Assembly: GCA_946494635.1 (NCBI GenBank)
Contig: CAMMCS010000008.1
Location: 1-25,672 of the forward strand
Length of the DNA stretch: 25,672 nt
Direction of reading: 5' to 3'
DNA from: an uncultured Oscillibacter sp.
GTDB lineage: Bacteria; Bacillota; Clostridia; Oscillospirales; Oscillospiraceae
Shown here: piece by piece, positions 22,966 through 25,672 of the stretch
Layout: each line of letters begins with the position of its first letter
Position numbering within the stretch: the first letter of the stretch is position 1
Position numbers and translations under genes: made by a program
The notes under the pieces: generated by a model
Told to the model about the DNA's origin: nothing
Database searches by the model: none
What the model saw: the letters and a program-made list of their open reading frames with translations, nothing else

Positions 22966-24225
22966 ATGCGATTTGGCATCTGTACCCTGGACGATTGGGA
23001 CGTCTCCGGCAGGACGGTCCTCTGCCGGGTGGACATCAACCAGCCGGTGGACCGGGCCGCGGGGACCCTCCGCTCCACCAAGCGGATCGAGGCCTGTGTG
23101 CCCACGGTCCGGGAGCTGGCGGACAAGGGGGCCAGGGTGGTCCTGCTGGCCCACCAGGGCAGCGACATCGAGTATCAGAACTACTGGTCCACGGAGCCCC
23201 ACGCGGCAGTCCTGCGCCGCCTGCTGGGGCGGGAGGTCCAATGGATCGACGACGTGTGCGGCCCCGCCGCCCGGGCGGCCATCCAGGCACTGGGGGACGG
23301 GGACATCCTCCTGCTGGACAACGTGCGCTTTCTGGCGGAGGAGCAGACGCTGTTTGAGAAGAGCCTGAAGCTGACCCACCAGCAGCAGGCCCAGACCCTG
23401 CTGGTCCGCAAGCTGGCGCCCCTGGCGGATCTGTATGTGTGCGACGCCTTCGCCGCCGCCCACCGGGACCAGCCCTCTCTGTGCGGCTTTGAGCAGGTGC
23501 TGCCCTCCGCCATGGGACGGCTGTTCGAGGAGGAGTACTGCGTCATCTCCGGCCTGATGGAGCAGCCGGAGCGGCCCTGCGTCTTCGTGCTGGGCGGGGC
23601 CAAGGTGTCCGACGCCTTTTTGATGATGTCCAGCGTCCTGGAGAAGGGGGCGGCGGACACCATCCTCACCGGCGGCCTGGTGGGCAACATCCTCCTGGCC
23701 GCCCGGGGGGAGAACATCGGGGAGGGCAGTCTGGCCTTTATTGAGAAGTCCGGCTACAGCGGCCTCATCGACACGGCCCGGGATCTGCTGGCCCGGTATG
23801 GGGAGAAGATCTGCCTGCCCGTGGACGGCGCCTGGGCAGAGAACGGCCGCCGGGCGGAGGCGCCCCTGGGCAGCATCCCGCCGGAGGTGTCCCTCACGGA
23901 CATCGGCGCGGAAACGGCGGCCCGGTACCAGGAGATCATCCGCGCCGCGAAGACCGTGTTCGTCAACGGCCCCATGGGGGTCTTTGAGCAGGCGGAGACG
24001 GAGCTGGGCACCAGCCGGGTCTGGGACGCCCTGGGAGATACGGCGGCTTACACCGTGGTGGGCGGCGGAGACAGCATCACCGCCACCGCGAAATACGGCA
24101 AGACGGCGCAGATCGACTACATCTGCACCGGCGGCGGGGCATTGATCCGCTTCCTAACCGGCGAGGAGCTGCCGGTGGTGCGGGCCCTGCGGCAGGCCGC
24201 GGAGAAATGGGGGCGCACACAATGA
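22966..24225 (+). CDS. pgk: Archaeal-type phosphoglycerate kinase
   Basis: Expected to transfer phosphate between 1,3-bisphosphoglycerate and ADP. At 419 residues with RVDINQPVD at 21-29, KRIEACVPTVREL, LLLDNVRF, KLAPLADLYVCDAFAAAHRDQPSL, LPSAMGRL, FVLGGAKVSDAF, FVNGPMGVFE and a C-terminal VVGGGDSITATAKYG, it fits the archaeal branch of PGK. The usual (S/A)HxGRP substrate loop reads AHQGSDIEYQNY (62-73), so the arginine that binds 3-phosphoglycerate is replaced by Ser66. R40, the NVRF arginine and the AAHR arginine remain. The ATG follows AAGGAGATATACC. Its stop overlaps the LarA start by 4 bp. Confidence 0.9.
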   Translation: MRFGICTLDDWDVSGRTVLCRVDINQPVDRAAGTLRSTKRIEACVPTVRELADKGARVVLLAHQGSDIEYQNYWSTEPHAAVLRRLLGREVQWIDDVCGPAARAAIQALGDGDILLLDNVRFLAEEQTLFEKSLKLTHQQQAQTLLVRKLAPLADLYVCDAFAAAHRDQPSLCGFEQVLPSAMGRLFEEEYCVISGLMEQPERPCVFVLGGAKVSDAFLMMSSVLEKGAADTILTGGLVGNILLAARGENIGEGSLAFIEKSGYSGLIDTARDLLARYGEKICLPVDGAWAENGRRAEAPLGSIPPEVSLTDIGAETAARYQEIIRAAKTVFVNGPMGVFEQAETELGTSRVWDALGDTAAYTVVGGGDSITATAKYGKTAQIDYICTGGGALIRFLTGEELPVVRALRQAAEKWGRTQ

Positions 24226-25484
24226 GGATCGAACTCGGCTTCGGCGCCGGCACCCAGACGGTGGAGGTGCCGGACCGCTGCGTCCGGCAGGTGCTGGAGC
24301 CCAACCCGGTGCCCCGGGGCCTCACTGGAGAGGCGGAGGTCCGCCGGGCCCTGGCGGAGCCCATCGGCACGCCCCGGCTGCGGGAAATCGTCCATCCCGG
24401 GGAGACCATCGCCATCATCACCAGCGACATCACCCGCCCCATGCCCACCTGGACTGTCATGCCGCCCCTGCTGGAGGAGCTGTACGCCGCCGGCGTCCGG
24501 CCCGCGGATATCACCCTGGTGTTTGCACTGGGGAGCCACCGGCCCCACACGGCGGAGGAGATGCAAAAGCTGGCGGGAGAGCGGGCCTTCCGGGAGATCC
24601 GCTGTGTGGATGGCGACCCGGATGACTGCGTCCGCCTGGGCGTCACCAGCCGGGGCACGCCGGTGGACATCACCCGGGTGGTGGCGGAGGCGGACCGGCG
24701 CATCTGCCTGGGCAACATCGAATACCACTACTTCGCCGGATACTCCGGCGGGGCCAAGGCCATCATGCCCGGCGTGTCCACCCGGGCGGCCATCCAGGCC
24801 AACCACAGCATGATGGTCCAGGAGGCCGCCTGCGCAGGGAACCTGGACACCAACCCCCTCCGGCAGGACATCGAGGAGGCCGCCGCCCTGTGCGGTGTGG
24901 ATTTTATTCTCAACGTGGTGCTGGACGAGCACAAACAGATCCTCCGGGCGGTGGCGGGGGACATCACCGCCGCCCACCGGGCGGGCTGCGCCTTTTTGGA
25001 CACCCTCTACCGCAAGGAGATCGACCAGCGGGCGGACATCGTCATCGTCTCCCAGGGGGGCGCTCCCAAGGACCTGAACCTGTACCAGACCCAGAAGGCC
25101 CTGGACAACGCCAAGCACGCTGTCCGGGACGGCGGCGTGGTGATCCTGGTGGGCTCCTGCAAGGAGGGGCTGGGGGAAGCGATCTTTGAGGCGTGGATGA
25201 CCGCCGCGCCCACGCCCCGCTCCCTGATCGACCGCATCCAGCGGGAGTTCCGGCTGGGGGGCCACAAGGCGGCGGCCATCGCCATGGTGCTGGAGCATGC
25301 GGATATCTACCTGGTCTCCGACCTGGCGCCGGCGCTGGTGGAGTCCCTGTTCATGAAGCCCTTTCCCACCGTCCAGACCGCCTATGACGCGGCGGCGGAG
25401 AAGCTGGGGAGAGAGTCCTCCGTCCTCGTCATGCCCTACGGCGGCTCCACGCTGCCCCGGGTCAGGGCGGATATCTGCAGCTGA
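24222..25484 (+). CDS. larA: LarA-family nickel-pincer 2-hydroxyacid racemase
   Basis: A 420-residue homologue of lactate racemase LarA, which uses a covalently lysine-bound nickel-pincer nucleotide. Expected active-site residues are present: R72 in TSDITRPMP, H106 and H109 in GSHRPHT, H169 and K179 in EYHYFAGYSGGAKAIMPG, and H195 in NHSMM. The H-to-K and K-to-H spacings (10 and 16) equal those of characterised LarA. ATG 24222 overlaps the PGK stop (ATGA); ATG 24207 is an alternative with GGAG too close. LarB, LarC and LarE, needed to build the cofactor, are not in the window. The substrate may be lactate or another 2-hydroxyacid tied to the upstream phosphoglycerate enzymes. Confidence 0.87.
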   Translation: MRIELGFGAGTQTVEVPDRCVRQVLEPNPVPRGLTGEAEVRRALAEPIGTPRLREIVHPGETIAIITSDITRPMPTWTVMPPLLEELYAAGVRPADITLVFALGSHRPHTAEEMQKLAGERAFREIRCVDGDPDDCVRLGVTSRGTPVDITRVVAEADRRICLGNIEYHYFAGYSGGAKAIMPGVSTRAAIQANHSMMVQEAACAGNLDTNPLRQDIEEAAALCGVDFILNVVLDEHKQILRAVAGDITAAHRAGCAFLDTLYRKEIDQRADIVIVSQGGAPKDLNLYQTQKALDNAKHAVRDGGVVILVGSCKEGLGEAIFEAWMTAAPTPRSLIDRIQREFRLGGHKAAAIAMVLEHADIYLVSDLAPALVESLFMKPFPTVQTAYDAAAEKLGRESSVLVMPYGGSTLPRVRADICS

Positions 25485-25583
25485 AGAGCAATGCCCGGGG
25501 GAGAGGCTCTGCCTTTGGCCCGCGCGCCGATCTGCCGGCAGGCCCGTCACGGCCCGAATCCAGGCACTCCGCAGTATCAAAGG

Positions 25584-25626
25584 AGCCCCGGGCGGCCCCC
25601 CGGCCGCCCGGGGGGCTTTTTTTTTT
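25584..25626 (+). terminator. Strong intrinsic terminator of the GAPDH-PGK-LarA operon
   Basis: An inner 8-bp stem GGGCGGCC/GGCCGCCC with a CCCC loop is extended by AGCCCC/GGGGCT with a two-G bulge and followed by about ten T on the plus strand. It lies 100 bp after the larA stop. The intervening 25485-25583 holds no gene. Confidence 0.93.
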
Positions 25627-25632
25627 GTCCGC

Positions 25633-25672
25633 GGGGGGGGGGGGGGGAGGGGGAGGGCGCGCCCTTTGGGGG
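25633..25672. other. G-rich tail including a 15-G homopolymer
   Basis: After the terminator comes a run of 15 G (25633-25647), further G blocks and a closing GGGCGCGCCC palindrome with GGGGG at the very end. Nothing functional is recognised. It may be a contig-end artefact. Confidence 0.5.

Noticed and set aside
21868..23463. 531-residue minus-strand frame opposite GAPDH and PGK
   Set aside because: Antisense shadow without motifs or start signals.

Overview
The window is a GC-rich chromosomal segment with Gram-positive signals: strong AGGAGG-type ribosome binding sites, near-consensus sigma-A promoters, a ribD-ribE-ribBA-ribH operon behind an FMN riboswitch, and intrinsic terminators. High GC, a Clostridioides-like vanR-S-G-XY-T gene order and AGCS/LarA-type anaerobe metabolism suggest a gut Clostridia member, probably Oscillospirales (Flavonifractor/Lawsonibacter-like). 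The taxon is an inference. No integrase, transposase, tRNA, rRNA or CRISPR array was seen.

Layout. 1-3660 (minus strand): riboflavin operon with an almost perfect promoter, FMN riboswitch, two successive terminator hairpins, ribD, ribE, ribBA and a partial ribH cut by the window edge. 3715-5969: a divergent pair, an AraC-type regulator (minus) and an MFS exporter/permease (plus), sharing a control region with a 21-bp-spaced direct repeat. 5970-6241: intergenic stretch with two hairpins, one a 55-bp near-perfect palindrome. 6242-8895: a GT39-like membrane glycosyltransferase overlapping a GtrB-like polyprenyl-phosphate glycosyltransferase. 8997-11388: an AGCS amino-acid:cation symporter followed after 1 bp by homocysteine S-methyltransferase. 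11569-17341 (minus): a compact vanG-type glycopeptide-resistance cluster, vanR-vanS-(hairpin with VanR-like boxes)-vanG-vanXY-vanT, giving D-Ala-D-Ser peptidoglycan ends.

17511-21039 (plus): two genes of unclear role, a four-helix membrane protein with coiled coils and a remarkable fusion of an ECF-like sigma factor, an Ala-rich linker, one transmembrane helix and seven RCC1-like repeats (a predicted extracellular seven-bladed propeller). 21040-21891: a long non-coding stretch ending in an unusually AT-rich control region with 24-bp tandem repeats. 21892-25484: an operon of archaeal-type (type II) GAPDH, archaeal-type phosphoglycerate kinase and a LarA-family nickel racemase, closed by a strong terminator. 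The last 40 bases are a G-rich tail that may be a sequencing artefact.

The best candidates for undescribed biology are the membrane-tethered sigma/RCC1 protein and the archaeal-like GAPDH-PGK-LarA operon, whose PGK lacks an expected substrate-binding arginine.
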